Assembly (NCBI GenBank): GCA_964549335.1
Contig: CAZJUQ010000031.1
Location: forward strand, 1 to 64,000
Direction of reading: 5' to 3'
Length of the DNA: 64,000 bases
DNA from: Sulfidibacterium sp964549335
GTDB taxonomy: Bacteria; Bacteroidota; Bacteroidia; Bacteroidales; F082
In this document: positions 18,024-26,138 of the stretch, piece after piece
Layout: every line of letters starts with the position of its first letter
Position numbering within the stretch: position 1 is the first letter of the stretch
Notes under the pieces: model-generated
The model's database searches: none
Seen by the model: only the letters and a program-made list of their open reading frames with translations
What the model was told of the DNA's origin: nothing
Made by a program: the position numbers and the translations under genes

Positions 18024-18965
18024 ATGAAAGAAGAATTATTTGTCAGCGGAAGGAATATTCCAAATATTGACCCCTATTTACATATATGGCATTGGCAAAT
18101 TCCACTATATCTCTATCTCGGAGGTTTGGCGGCAGGAATTTTGTTTTTTGCCTCCTATTATGTTATTGTGGGAAAAGAGAAACAGATGCAAACCACTGTG
18201 AAGTGGGCAACAATTATTGCACCCATAGCATTGATACTGGGTTTGGGCGCCCTCTTTTGGGACTTGAAACACAAGCTCTATTTTTGGCAATTGTACACTA
18301 CCGTAAGGTTTACTTCACCAATGTCGTGGGGCGCGTGGACTCTTATGGCTATAACGCCGATGTCGATAATATGGGTTGCAAGCTATATGAGGGAGATGTT
18401 CCCCAAATGGGATTGGAAATTTGAATTTCTGAAAAAATTTGAAGCCTGGGTAATAAAAAACAGAGTTCCGTTTGCCTGGGTAATGATGGCGTTATCAATA
18501 ATATTGGGTGTTTACACCGGAATTTTGCTTTCGGCATTCAATGCCCGTCCTTTGTGGAATACCTCTATATTGGGACCACTGTTTTTAACATCAGGATTTT
18601 CAACGGGTTTGGCGGCAATAATATGGTTGTCGAAAGATGAACACGAACGAAAAGCTTTAAGCCGTATCGACCTGATTTTTATTTTGGTGGAACTCTTTTT
18701 AATAATTCACCTTTTCATGGGATTTTTGGCCAGTTCGGAAGTGAAAGCCGAAGCGGCTTCGTTGTTCCTCGGAGGTGAATTTACTGTTATTTTCTGGGTT
18801 TTTGTTGTTATTCTCGGTCTTGTTTTTCCTGTTATTCTCGAGTCGCTTGAATTGCGGGGATATCATATTCCGGCATGGCTGCCTCCTTTCCTTGTCCTTT
18901 TAGGAGGATTGGTTTTGCGCTTTGTTATGGTGGAAGCAGGGCAAATAACAAGATTTTTGTATTGA
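18024..18965 (+). CDS. psrC: NrfD/PsrC-type membrane subunit
   Basis: A 313-residue integral membrane protein with about eight or nine hydrophobic helices, matching the NrfD/PsrC family: an N-terminal HIWHWQIPLYLYLGGLAAGI segment, FTSPMSWGAWTLM and a central GVYTGILLSAFNARPLWNTSILGPLF. It anchors the complex and binds menaquinol. NrfD subunits have no haem. It lies 18 bp after the iron-sulfur subunit. Confidence 0.95.
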   Translation: MKEELFVSGRNIPNIDPYLHIWHWQIPLYLYLGGLAAGILFFASYYVIVGKEKQMQTTVKWATIIAPIALILGLGALFWDLKHKLYFWQLYTTVRFTSPMSWGAWTLMAITPMSIIWVASYMREMFPKWDWKFEFLKKFEAWVIKNRVPFAWVMMALSIILGVYTGILLSAFNARPLWNTSILGPLFLTSGFSTGLAAIIWLSKDEHERKALSRIDLIFILVELFLIIHLFMGFLASSEVKAEAASLFLGGEFTVIFWVFVVILGLVFPVILESLELRGYHIPAWLPPFLVLLGGLVLRFVMVEAGQITRFLY

Positions 18966-18990
18966 TAAACGACTAAATAATTAAGTAATC

Positions 18991-19527
18991 ATGGAAATAA
19001 ATAATAGAGACAATAACAGACCACACTACATAAATCCCTATCTTGGAGGTGTATTGTTGGGTCTTTTGGTTATAATTACCGTGTACATTACGGGCAGGGG
19101 CCTTGGAGCCAGCGGTGCTGTTAAAAGTGCCGTGGTGACTACAGCCGAAGCAATAACACCTGCCCACGCCGAAAGCAATCCTTATATGAGTAAGTTTACC
19201 GGTGGTGATCACTCGCCAATGTACAACTGGTTGGTTTTCGAATCGCTCGGTATTTTTTTCGGCGGACTTTTGTCGGGAATTCTTTTCGGCAGATTGAAAA
19301 AAATACGGATAGAAAAATCGCCGAAAATCACGAATAAAACACGTTTGATTGCCGCATTGACAGGCGGAATACTGTTTGGTATTGGCAGCCAATTCGGCAG
19401 GGGTTGCTCGAGCGGAGCCGCACTTAGCGGCAGTTCCACCTTTTCGCTGGGCGGTGTAATTGTTATGCTTGTACTTTTTGGTACGGGATACGCCATCGCT
19501 TGGATGTTTAAAAAATTATGGATTTAA
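18991..19527 (+). CDS. YeeE/YedE family membrane protein, first half-transporter
   Basis: A 178-residue protein with about four transmembrane helices and the YeeE/YedE signature FGRGCSSGAALSG near residue 145. YeeE from a spirochaete carries thiosulfate through conserved membrane cysteines, and half-size pairs (PmpA/PmpB type) are known in other bacteria. Here the family is split over two adjacent genes, each bringing one cysteine motif. An extracytoplasmic-looking loop (residues about 45-75) separates the first two helices. Position directly behind a PsrABC-type reductase suggests transport of the sulfur species handled or produced in the periplasm. Confidence 0.88.
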   Translation: MEINNRDNNRPHYINPYLGGVLLGLLVIITVYITGRGLGASGAVKSAVVTTAEAITPAHAESNPYMSKFTGGDHSPMYNWLVFESLGIFFGGLLSGILFGRLKKIRIEKSPKITNKTRLIAALTGGILFGIGSQFGRGCSSGAALSGSSTFSLGGVIVMLVLFGTGYAIAWMFKKLWI

Positions 19528-19548
19528 TAATATATAAAAAGTAATAAT

Positions 19549-20151
19549 ATGGGACCTTTAATTCCTAATGGAGTAATTACCGGTGATTGGGATTTTGTTA
19601 TCGCCTTGATTATCGGTATAATATTCGGATTTTTACTCGAATCGTCCGGATTCTCCTCTTCACGAAATATAGTAGGCGTTTTTTACGGCTACAACTTTGT
19701 TGTATTAAGAGTGTTCTTTACCGCTGTAATAGTTGCTATGGTAGGACTTTTATATTTCGATTATTTCGGGTGGCTCGACCTTGATAAAATATTTATATTA
19801 CCTACCTATCTGACTCCTATGATTGTGGGGTCGGTAATAATGGGGTTTGGTTTTGTCCTCGGAGGTTTTTGCCCCGGCACCAGCTATACCGCAATAGCAA
19901 TCGGCAAATTGGATGCCCTCGTATTTACCGTAGGGTTATTTATCGGAATTTTTATTTTTTCCGAAACTTTTCCTCTGTTTCAGGATTTTTATTACAGCGG
20001 ATACTTGGGTAATGTTACATTGACCGATGTTACCGGAATTCCTGCCGCTTGGTTTGCTTTTGCGTTTACGATAATAGCATTGGCTTCCTTTTGGATTACC
20101 ATGGTAATTGAGAAAAGAGTCAGAAAAAATATTACCGAATATAAATTTTAA
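19549..20151 (+). CDS. YeeE/YedE family membrane protein, second half-transporter
   Basis: A 200-residue protein with five or six hydrophobic helices, the motif FLLESSGFSSSRN in the first helix region and LGGFCPGTSYTAIAIGKLDAL around residue 107, the typical second-half YeeE/YedE cysteine motif. It should pair with the preceding protein to form one complete pore. It starts 21 bp after the first half and ends 5 bp before the first rhodanese-like gene, so it is tightly linked to the sulfur operon. Confidence 0.88.
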   Translation: MGPLIPNGVITGDWDFVIALIIGIIFGFLLESSGFSSSRNIVGVFYGYNFVVLRVFFTAVIVAMVGLLYFDYFGWLDLDKIFILPTYLTPMIVGSVIMGFGFVLGGFCPGTSYTAIAIGKLDALVFTVGLFIGIFIFSETFPLFQDFYYSGYLGNVTLTDVTGIPAAWFAFAFTIIALASFWITMVIEKRVRKNITEYKF

Positions 20152-20156
20152 ACGCC

Positions 20157-20771
20157 ATGAATAAAAATTATATTTTTCTTACGATTTTAATGATATTGCT
20201 TGCAGCGGGAACTCTGTTTTTGGATAACAGGAAAGATAATTATCAAATTAAACCCGAGGTGTTGTTATACGAAATTATTCAACCCACAAGATATGTAACT
20301 ACCGACCAAGTGGCAAAAATGATTATCGACAAAGATCCTACCCTGGAACTTATTGATGTCAGAAGCCGGGAGGAATTTGATAAGTTTTCGCTTACCAATG
20401 CAATTAATGTTCCGCTCGACAGTATTATTACCGCCGGCAGTCAGGATTATTTCGGGTTGCCCGGTGTAAAAGTGGTCTTTTATTCGAACGGCGATATATG
20501 TGCCGACCAGGCATGGGTGCTCACAAGACGAATGGGATACAAAGACACTTATGTTATGAAAGGAGGTTTAAACCGTTGGATAGAGACAATAATTCAACCC
20601 AAAGAACCGCCGCAAGAGGCGCCTTATACCGATTTTGAACTATACCAGTTTCGTAAAGGGGCACAAATATATTTTACGGGTGCCGAAATAGAATCGACAC
20701 AGGTAAAGAAAAAATCTTCCGTAAAGGTACGCCGGAGGAAAAAAACGGTAACCGCCTCGGGTGGTTGTTAA
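20157..20771 (+). CDS. Membrane-anchored rhodanese-like protein lacking the loop Cys, with C-terminal Gly-Gly-Cys tail
   Basis: A 204-residue protein. One hydrophobic segment (5-22) anchors or exports it. A rhodanese fold follows (ELIDVRSREEFDKFSLTNAINVP, 64-86; YVMKGGLNRW). Aligned by eye to the canonical VVYCRSGNRS loop, residues 106-115 read VVFYSNGDIC: Tyr109 replaces the catalytic Cys and the Arg is gone. The C-terminus is a Lys/Arg-rich linker (about 183-196) ending TVTASGGC, with Cys204 as the last residue. The same ending occurs in the next gene. Inference: the sulfur-carrying cysteine has moved to a flexible C-terminal arm. Membrane topology is ambiguous, since charges flank both sides of the helix. 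Confidence 0.85.
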   Translation: MNKNYIFLTILMILLAAGTLFLDNRKDNYQIKPEVLLYEIIQPTRYVTTDQVAKMIIDKDPTLELIDVRSREEFDKFSLTNAINVPLDSIITAGSQDYFGLPGVKVVFYSNGDICADQAWVLTRRMGYKDTYVMKGGLNRWIETIIQPKEPPQEAPYTDFELYQFRKGAQIYFTGAEIESTQVKKKSSVKVRRRKKTVTASGGC

Positions 20772-20801
20772 TGGTTTTTGTAACAAAAAAATTAGAAAAT
20801 T

Positions 20802-21443
20802 ATGCATGTACATGAATTAAATCCGAAAAAGACCCTAATAACGGTTATAATTTTCGTTATTGTGATAATTGTGGGTTTTTTAACACTGAAAAAGCCTCGA
20901 TTTACATATAAATTAGACATGAAACAGAGCGTGGAAATACTTCACGACAGTTCGTTGTATTTCTATCCGTGGCAATTGGCCGACGTGGTTGATAATGTTG
21001 AAAGCAATGTTGTTCTAATAGACTTGCGCGATAAATTCAGTTTCGGACAAGGACACATTCCCGGCTCCGAAAACATATCGGCATACGACCTTACCGAAGA
21101 GAATAATATAGAGCATTTAAACGAGTTAAAAAGTGCGGGTATTACCGTTGTTTTTTACGGAAACGACCAATTGCAAGCCAACGGACCGTGGATGTGGTTC
21201 CGGCAAACAGGTTTCGACAATGTAAAAATTCTTTTGGGTGGATACAATTATTATAAAGCCCACAAAAATAGATTGTCGCAAACAAAGAGCGATAAAGGAT
21301 TTATGTGCGAACTTCCACGTTACGATTACGCAAAAGCGGCTTCGAAAAAAGCCTCGAAAGGTGTAAATAACACCGTTAAAAAGAAGAAACCGGTGGTTGT
21401 ACGCCGCAAAAAGAGAACGGTAACGGCATCGGGGGGTTGCTGA
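20802..21443 (+). CDS. Second membrane-anchored rhodanese-like protein with C-terminal Gly-Gly-Cys tail
   Basis: A 213-residue paralogue. N-terminal anchor at 11-28; rhodanese-like core VVLIDLRDKFSFGQGHIPGSENI (70-92) and KILLGGYNYY. The active-site loop reads VVFYGNDQLQ (116-125), so Tyr119 again stands where the Cys should be. Other than Cys159 (GFMCELP) the only Cys is the last residue, 213. The tail (about 186-213) is rich in Lys/Arg and ends KRTVTASGGC. The rest of the protein is strongly diverged from the first paralogue, while the last 14 residues are almost the same and are encoded with different synonymous codons, so the tail is kept by selection on protein. Last gene of the operon, 42 bp before a terminator. 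Confidence 0.85.
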   Translation: MHVHELNPKKTLITVIIFVIVIIVGFLTLKKPRFTYKLDMKQSVEILHDSSLYFYPWQLADVVDNVESNVVLIDLRDKFSFGQGHIPGSENISAYDLTEENNIEHLNELKSAGITVVFYGNDQLQANGPWMWFRQTGFDNVKILLGGYNYYKAHKNRLSQTKSDKGFMCELPRYDYAKAASKKASKGVNNTVKKKKPVVVRRKKRTVTASGGC

Positions 21444-21485
21444 CTTCCCGTGAAAAAAGGATTTTTAATCACACTGCGGAAAATA

Positions 21486-21521
21486 AAAAAACCCGCTTAC
21501 CGGAAAGTAGGCGGGTTTTTT
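21486..21521. terminator. Strong bidirectional terminator between sulfur and exbBD operons
   Basis: Stem CCCGCTTAC/GTAGGCGGG (one G-T pair) with a short CGGAAA loop, preceded by six A and followed by six T. It lies between converging operons and can serve both. Confidence 0.88.
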
Positions 21522-21542
21522 GTTGTATAATCTTAATTAATT

Positions 21543-22010
21543 CTACTTTTTTGCCAAAGCCTTACGTGTAGAATAATTGATTTTTAATGCACTTGCTTTA
21601 CGAAGTTCCTGTTTAATGTCGGTAACGATACCCATACGCGTATCACTGTCGACTTTGAGGGATGTGGTAAGCAATTTACGGTCGTTTTCATCGCGTGCTT
21701 GACGCTCTTTTGCAATAAACTCCTGAATGTCGTCAACCGTGGCAAAGGCATCGTCAAGTTGAATACGGGTATTGTTACCGTAAATTTTCGAGTTCATGGG
21801 TTCGCCGATGTAAATGTAGCTGACCAACGACTTTTTCTCCAGCTTTTGAACTTCGGTAGCTTCGGGGAGCTTTATTTTAACCTTCATGGTATTTTCGCGC
21901 ATTACCGTGGTTACCATAAAGAAGAACAAAAGCATAAAGATAATGTCGGGCAACGAAGAGGTATTAATTGCCGGCGAACCTTTCGATTTTTTTATTTTAA
22001 ACTTAGCCAT
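21543..22010 (-). CDS. exbD: ExbD/TolR family biopolymer transport protein
   Basis: A 155-residue ExbD-type protein: short basic N-terminus (MAKFKIKKSKG), one transmembrane helix containing the functional aspartate (SSLPDIIFMLLFFFMVTT, Asp at about 21) and a periplasmic domain. ExbD couples proton flow through ExbB to TonB-dependent outer-membrane transport. The start is the ATG at 22010; an upstream start at 22052 would overlap the first ExbD gene. Last gene of the operon. Confidence 0.92.
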   Translation of the reverse strand: MAKFKIKKSKGSPAINTSSLPDIIFMLLFFFMVTTVMRENTMKVKIKLPEATEVQKLEKKSLVSYIYIGEPMNSKIYGNNTRIQLDDAFATVDDIQEFIAKERQARDENDRKLLTTSLKVDSDTRMGIVTDIKQELRKASALKINYSTRKALAKK

Positions 22011-22011
22011 A

Positions 22012-22590
22012 TTAATCTCCTCCAACATTTTCGGGTTCGGCTTCCGAAACACGTACGGGAACCAATTTGTTAATAGCTTTTATCTTTTTGGGGTCAACCA
22101 GTTGGTTGTATTTCACCCCGAAATATTTCAACGATTGCTGGTCTTTCATTTCGTTAAAAGCCCTTGCAAGTTCGTTTTGAACCTTGATGTACATTTCGTA
22201 GGAAGTTCCCCTGTCGTTTTTCAAAGAGATTACCCCTTTACTCATTATCACGTCTTTACCGAGTTCGTCGATATGTTTGGTGGTTGTTTCGGGATAATCG
22301 GGATTATCGGGATGAACCGACATAAAATCGATAACCTTCTTTGCAAGCGTATTAATGTCGCCGGGTTTTCCGTCGACCAAAAGCTGATCGTGGCTGTTAA
22401 CCAGAATTTTAAGAACGTTTCTCTCTTTTACGTCGATATTTTCATCGGGATTTTCGACAGGCGGGGGCAGCTTCCTCGTAATACCGGTATCTACATCCAT
22501 AGTTGTTGTTACCAAAAAGAATATTAACAACAAGAATGCTATGTCTGCCATTGATCCGGCATTTATTTCCGGTGCTGCTCTTTTGGCCAT
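22012..22590 (-). CDS. exbD: ExbD/TolR family biopolymer transport protein
   Basis: A 192-residue ExbD paralogue, longer in its periplasmic domain. The membrane helix MADIAFLLLIFFLVTTTM has the conserved Asp at 16. Two adjacent ExbD genes behind one ExbB are usual in Bacteroidota and suggest a mixed ExbD dimer. A single base separates its stop from the next start. Confidence 0.93.
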   Translation of the reverse strand: MAKRAAPEINAGSMADIAFLLLIFFLVTTTMDVDTGITRKLPPPVENPDENIDVKERNVLKILVNSHDQLLVDGKPGDINTLAKKVIDFMSVHPDNPDYPETTTKHIDELGKDVIMSKGVISLKNDRGTSYEMYIKVQNELARAFNEMKDQQSLKYFGVKYNQLVDPKKIKAINKLVPVRVSEAEPENVGGD

Positions 22591-22602
22591 ATCTTATATA
22601 TT

Positions 22603-23019
22603 TTATTTAAACGGTTTAATAATCATTGAAAACAGAATTGAAAATATTGCCAATCCGAAAATGATGTAAGTGGCAATCAATCCCATGCCTACCAAACGTG
22701 AGGTATCGGCAGATATTCCGTACTCCTCCAATTGCAATGCCGATAGTTGATTTGTGGCAAAAGTGTAGGAAAGTCCTATAATAACCACAAAAAGAACTAT
22801 GCTAATGAGCATTTTAATCAGATTTTGAGGATTAATGATAAAGGTAAATATTGGTGCGATAACAATCACGGCAACACCCGCGATAAGCATAAATTTACCC
22901 CAATTTAAGAATACGTCGGTATCTACTGCACCGGTATAAAACAACACTCCGGGAATAACCGAAAGCAGTAACAGCAGAAAGAGTATCCAACGGGTTATGT
23001 TAGCAATACTATCTTTCAT
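22603..23019 (-). CDS. Conserved small membrane protein of Bacteroidota exbBD operons
   Basis: A 138-residue protein with four predicted transmembrane helices (about 9-29, 39-62, 67-86, 108-134) and no recognised catalytic motif. It sits between exbB and the two exbD genes with 2-bp and 12-bp gaps, so it is surely cotranscribed and probably part of, or needed for, the ExbB-ExbD motor. The same gene order is, as I recall, widespread in Bacteroidota. Its function is not known to me. Confidence 0.8.
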   Translation of the reverse strand: MKDSIANITRWILFLLLLLSVIPGVLFYTGAVDTDVFLNWGKFMLIAGVAVIVIAPIFTFIINPQNLIKMLISIVLFVVIIGLSYTFATNQLSALQLEEYGISADTSRLVGMGLIATYIIFGLAIFSILFSMIIKPFK

Positions 23020-23021
23020 GG

Positions 23022-23849
23022 TTATTGTTTTTTGTATTTTGATACAATGTCGATAAAGCTAATGGAACTGTCTTCCATATCGTTTACAAGACTTTCTATT
23101 TTTGATATGATATAATTGTAGAAAATCTGCAATATTACGGCAACGATAAGACCGAATACCGTTGTCAACAGAGCCACTTTAATACCGCTTGCAACAATGG
23201 TAGCCGAAATATCACCTGCGGCGGCAATATCGTCGAATGCCTGAATCATACCTATTACGGTACCCATAAATCCCAACATGGGAGCAAGGGCGATAAACAA
23301 CGAAATCCAGCTTACCCCGCTTTCCAAACGTCCTGTAACAACGCTTCCGTAAGCAACTATCGATTTTTCCACTTCGTCGATGCCGTCGTCGAAACGGTTA
23401 AGACCTTCGGCAAAAATACTTGCCACGGGACCGCGTGTGTTTCTGACAACCTCTTTAGCTGCTTCAACGCCGCCTTTTTCAAAAGCCTCGTCAACTTTTT
23501 GCAAGAGTTTTTTGGTGTTAACCGAAGCCAAGCTGAGATAGATAATACGCTCAATGGCAATGGCCAAACCGAAAATAAGGGTTAACAAAACAACACCCAT
23601 AAATCCGGGACCTCCCTCAATAAATTTCTCTTTTAAAATTTGGTGGAAAGATTTTGCTTTTTCGGTTTGGGGTGCCGCTGTGGTTTCTGCAGGTGTGGTT
23701 TCTGCAGCGGCTACAGTATCGGCAGCAGTCGAATCCGTAGCGACAACTGTGGTGTCAGTACCGTTATCCCCCTCTTGGGCATAAACAAAATTTGATAACC
23801 CGAAAGTTATCATTGCGGCAATTGAAAGAAATACTAAAATTTTTTTCAT
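23022..23849 (-). CDS. exbB: MotA/TolQ/ExbB proton channel family protein
   Basis: A 275-residue ExbB/TolQ-like subunit. An N-terminal cleavable signal (to about residue 24, FVYAQ) is followed by a Thr/Ala-rich linker (about 27-60), typical of the long Bacteroidota ExbB. Three helices follow (GFMGVVLLTLIFGLAIAIERI; SWISLFIALAPMLGFMGTVIGMI; KVALLTTVFGLIVAVILQIF). The ALAPMLGFMGTVIGMIQAF block is the family hallmark. It forms the pentameric proton channel around ExbD. First gene of the exb operon. Confidence 0.93.
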   Translation of the reverse strand: MKKILVFLSIAAMITFGLSNFVYAQEGDNGTDTTVVATDSTAADTVAAAETTPAETTAAPQTEKAKSFHQILKEKFIEGGPGFMGVVLLTLIFGLAIAIERIIYLSLASVNTKKLLQKVDEAFEKGGVEAAKEVVRNTRGPVASIFAEGLNRFDDGIDEVEKSIVAYGSVVTGRLESGVSWISLFIALAPMLGFMGTVIGMIQAFDDIAAAGDISATIVASGIKVALLTTVFGLIVAVILQIFYNYIISKIESLVNDMEDSSISFIDIVSKYKKQ

Positions 23850-24015
23850 GATTCTAAAAATTGATTAAAACGATTTTTCACTTTTTTATAATAATCTACA
23901 AAAGTATTAATTAATTTAAATTATAAAATAATTATTTGCTAAAACTTTGAATATACAATAAAAATAACTTGAAAAGAACGGAAAATAACAACAAAAATTG
24001 CTTTGTAATATTCAG

Positions 24016-24103
24016 CGGAGAGAGCGGGATTCGAACCCGCGGTACGCTTTTGGCGCACACACGCTTTCCAGGCGTGCCTCTTCAGCCACTCGAGCACCTC
24101 TCC
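24016..24103 (-). tRNA. tRNA-Ser (anticodon GGA)
   Basis: Minus-strand cloverleaf with acceptor GGAGAGG/TCTCTCC, anticodon stem CACGC/GCGTG around CTGGAAA (anticodon GGA), a long class II variable arm and T-arm GCGGG-TTCGAAT-CCCGC. 88 nt, CCA not encoded. Confidence 0.95.
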
Positions 24104-24144
24104 CTATTATTTTTTGAGACGCCAAAAGTAAAAAAAATCTTTTA

Positions 24145-25176
24145 CTATAATGATATTTCTCCCCTCAAAGATTTATTAAGCTGTTTTTTTACCCGGAGGT
24201 TGTCGTTGTTGCTTAATCCCAAAAGAAACATAAGTTTGGTTATCATTGCTTCCGTTGTGGAGTCGTAACCGCTTATTACTCCTATATCTTTCAGGTGTGC
24301 CGAGGTCTCGTATTTTCCCTGTTCCACTTTGCCGCGGGCACATTGCGTAACGTTAACAAGCAAAATGCCTCTGTTTACCGCATCTTCCAATGCTTCTAAA
24401 AACCATTTTCCGGTCATTACGTTTCCCGAACCGAAAGTTTCAAGTATTACGGCTTTTAATCCTTTGATATTAAAAATTGTTTTTACCACGTTTTTTTCTA
24501 TTCCGGGAAACATGCGTAGTACGGCAATGTTTGTGTCCAGGTTTTTATGGACTTTGAGCTTTTTAAAGTTGGGTTTTAAGATGCTGTTTTTGTTGTATTT
24601 GATATATACTCCGGCCTCCGCCAGGTCGGGATAATTGGGCGAGACGAAAGCGTTGAAATTTTCGGCATTGTATTTTAAGGTGCGGTTTGCGCGCATAAGT
24701 TTGTTTTCGAAATAGATACATACTTCGGGAACCACAGGGGTGTCGTCCTCTTTGGCTGCGGCAATTTCAATGGAGGCAATCAAATTTTCGCGCCCGTCGG
24801 TTCGCAAAACTCCCAGCGGCAGTTGCGAGCCGGTGAATATTACAGGTTTGTTGAGATTTTCGAGCATAAAACTCAGTGCCGATGCGGTGTACGACATGGT
24901 GTCGGAACCGTGCAAAACAACAAAACCGTCGTAATTTTCGTAATTCCTCTCTATTATTTCGGCTATTTCCACCCATTGCGAGGGTGACATGTTGCTCGAA
25001 TCTATCAATTTGTCGAAACAATAAAAGTCGAGGTTGTAAGGAAATTGTCTTAAAACGGGAATCTGTTCGTATATGTCTTCGAAATTAAAAGGTGTTAATG
25101 CTCCCGTGCCGGGATCTTTTATCATACCTATTGTTCCGCCGGTATATATTATCAATATGTCTATTTGTGTCTCCAT
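24145..25176 (-). CDS. ansA: Type I L-asparaginase
   Basis: A 343-residue asparaginase: IIYTGGTIGMI at the N-terminus with the nucleophilic Thr, and the second catalytic block VLHGSDTMSYTASALSFML (Thr-Asp-Lys-type triad, with Lys in VIFTGSQLP-type context). No signal peptide, so cytoplasmic type I. It hydrolyses Asn to Asp and ammonia. It lies 4 bp after the tatD gene on the same strand. Confidence 0.92.
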   Translation of the reverse strand: METQIDILIIYTGGTIGMIKDPGTGALTPFNFEDIYEQIPVLRQFPYNLDFYCFDKLIDSSNMSPSQWVEIAEIIERNYENYDGFVVLHGSDTMSYTASALSFMLENLNKPVIFTGSQLPLGVLRTDGRENLIASIEIAAAKEDDTPVVPEVCIYFENKLMRANRTLKYNAENFNAFVSPNYPDLAEAGVYIKYNKNSILKPNFKKLKVHKNLDTNIAVLRMFPGIEKNVVKTIFNIKGLKAVILETFGSGNVMTGKWFLEALEDAVNRGILLVNVTQCARGKVEQGKYETSAHLKDIGVISGYDSTTEAMITKLMFLLGLSNNDNLRVKKQLNKSLRGEISL

Positions 25177-25180
25177 CTTT

Positions 25181-25957
25181 TTATTTAATGATTATATTAA
25201 AAAGTTCAGAAGCGTTATTCGTTGTCTTTTCTGCTATTTCTTCTGCCGTCACATCTTTGATTTCAGCCAGTTTGCCGGCAATATACGTTAAATACGAACT
25301 TTCGTTACGCTTACCGCGAAAAGGTACCGGGGTAAGATAGGGAGAATCGGTTTCCAGAACAAGGTGGTTTAGCGGTATCCCTTTTACTACCTTGTCAAGT
25401 CCCGAATTTTTAAACGTTAATATTCCCCCTATTCCCATTTTAAATCCGGTGTCCATAATTTCTTTCGCCTCCTCCGTATTGCCCGAAAAACAGTGAAAAA
25501 CTCCTCTTAAATCACCGGTTAGTTCGCGCTTCACAATATTTATTACGATGTCGAAAGAGTTTCGTGTGTGAATGGAGACGGGTAATTTGTGTTTTTTGGC
25601 AAGTTGTAATTGGCGTTTGAAAACCTCCTCTTGTTCATCCCTGAAAGTTGTGTCCCAGTACAAATCTATTCCTATTTCGCCTATGCCGTAATAGATACCC
25701 CGTTTTAACTCTTGTTCAACCGAATTAAACTCTTTATCAAACGCCTTGTTTACTGATGTGGGGTGTAATCCCGCCATGGGGAAACAATTTCCGGGAAACT
25801 GTTTATATAAAGACAACAACGGTTTTACGGTGGTAGAATCTATATTCGGGAGAATCATACCTCTAACACCCTGTTTTATTGCACGCTCAATTACATTGTT
25901 GCGGTCGCTGTCAAATTCTTCGAGGTACAAATGGGTATGTGTGTCGATAAGTTGCAT
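25181..25957 (-). CDS. tatD: TatD family metal-dependent hydrolase
   Basis: A 258-residue TIM-barrel hydrolase. Metal ligands are visible: DTHTHLYL (His6, His8), a Glu in YGIGEIGIDLYWD, His in PVSIHTRNS, His in GVFHCFSGN and Asp in LVLETDSPYLTP. TatD proteins are Mg-dependent 3'-5' DNases/RNases, also linked to D-Tyr-tRNA deacylation. Immediately upstream of ansA, probably cotranscribed. Confidence 0.93.
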   Translation of the reverse strand: MQLIDTHTHLYLEEFDSDRNNVIERAIKQGVRGMILPNIDSTTVKPLLSLYKQFPGNCFPMAGLHPTSVNKAFDKEFNSVEQELKRGIYYGIGEIGIDLYWDTTFRDEQEEVFKRQLQLAKKHKLPVSIHTRNSFDIVINIVKRELTGDLRGVFHCFSGNTEEAKEIMDTGFKMGIGGILTFKNSGLDKVVKGIPLNHLVLETDSPYLTPVPFRGKRNESSYLTYIAGKLAEIKDVTAEEIAEKTTNNASELFNIIIK

Positions 25958-26047
25958 TTTAAAATTTTTTAATCCGCAAAAATAACCAATAAGTTTGGTG
26001 CGGGTAAAAAATTTAAAGTTATTGCCGGTGTTGGAACAAGGTTACGG

Positions 26048-26086
26048 GCAGATAACTCTTTATAAGAGCAGATAACTCTTTATAAG
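26048..26086. repeat. Tandem 19-bp direct repeat before a GNAT gene
   Basis: Two identical copies of GCAGATAACTCTTTATAAG at 26048-26066 and 26068-26086, 20 bp apart (two helical turns), 53-91 bp before the start at 26139. Such phasing suits cooperative binding of a regulator. Simple slippage duplication is the alternative. Confidence 0.7.
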
Positions 26087-26138
26087 TTATAAGAAAAGAA
26101 ATCCGGATTTTTTTAAATTTGTATGAAAAATTACGCTT

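Noticed and set aside
15211..21443. Sulfur operon as a recently acquired genomic island
   Set aside because: Codon use and G+C look like the flanks, and no tRNA, integrase or direct repeats bound it.
23969..24268. 99-codon plus-strand frame
   Set aside because: It reads through the tRNA-Ser gene on the opposite strand and into the ansA 3' end.
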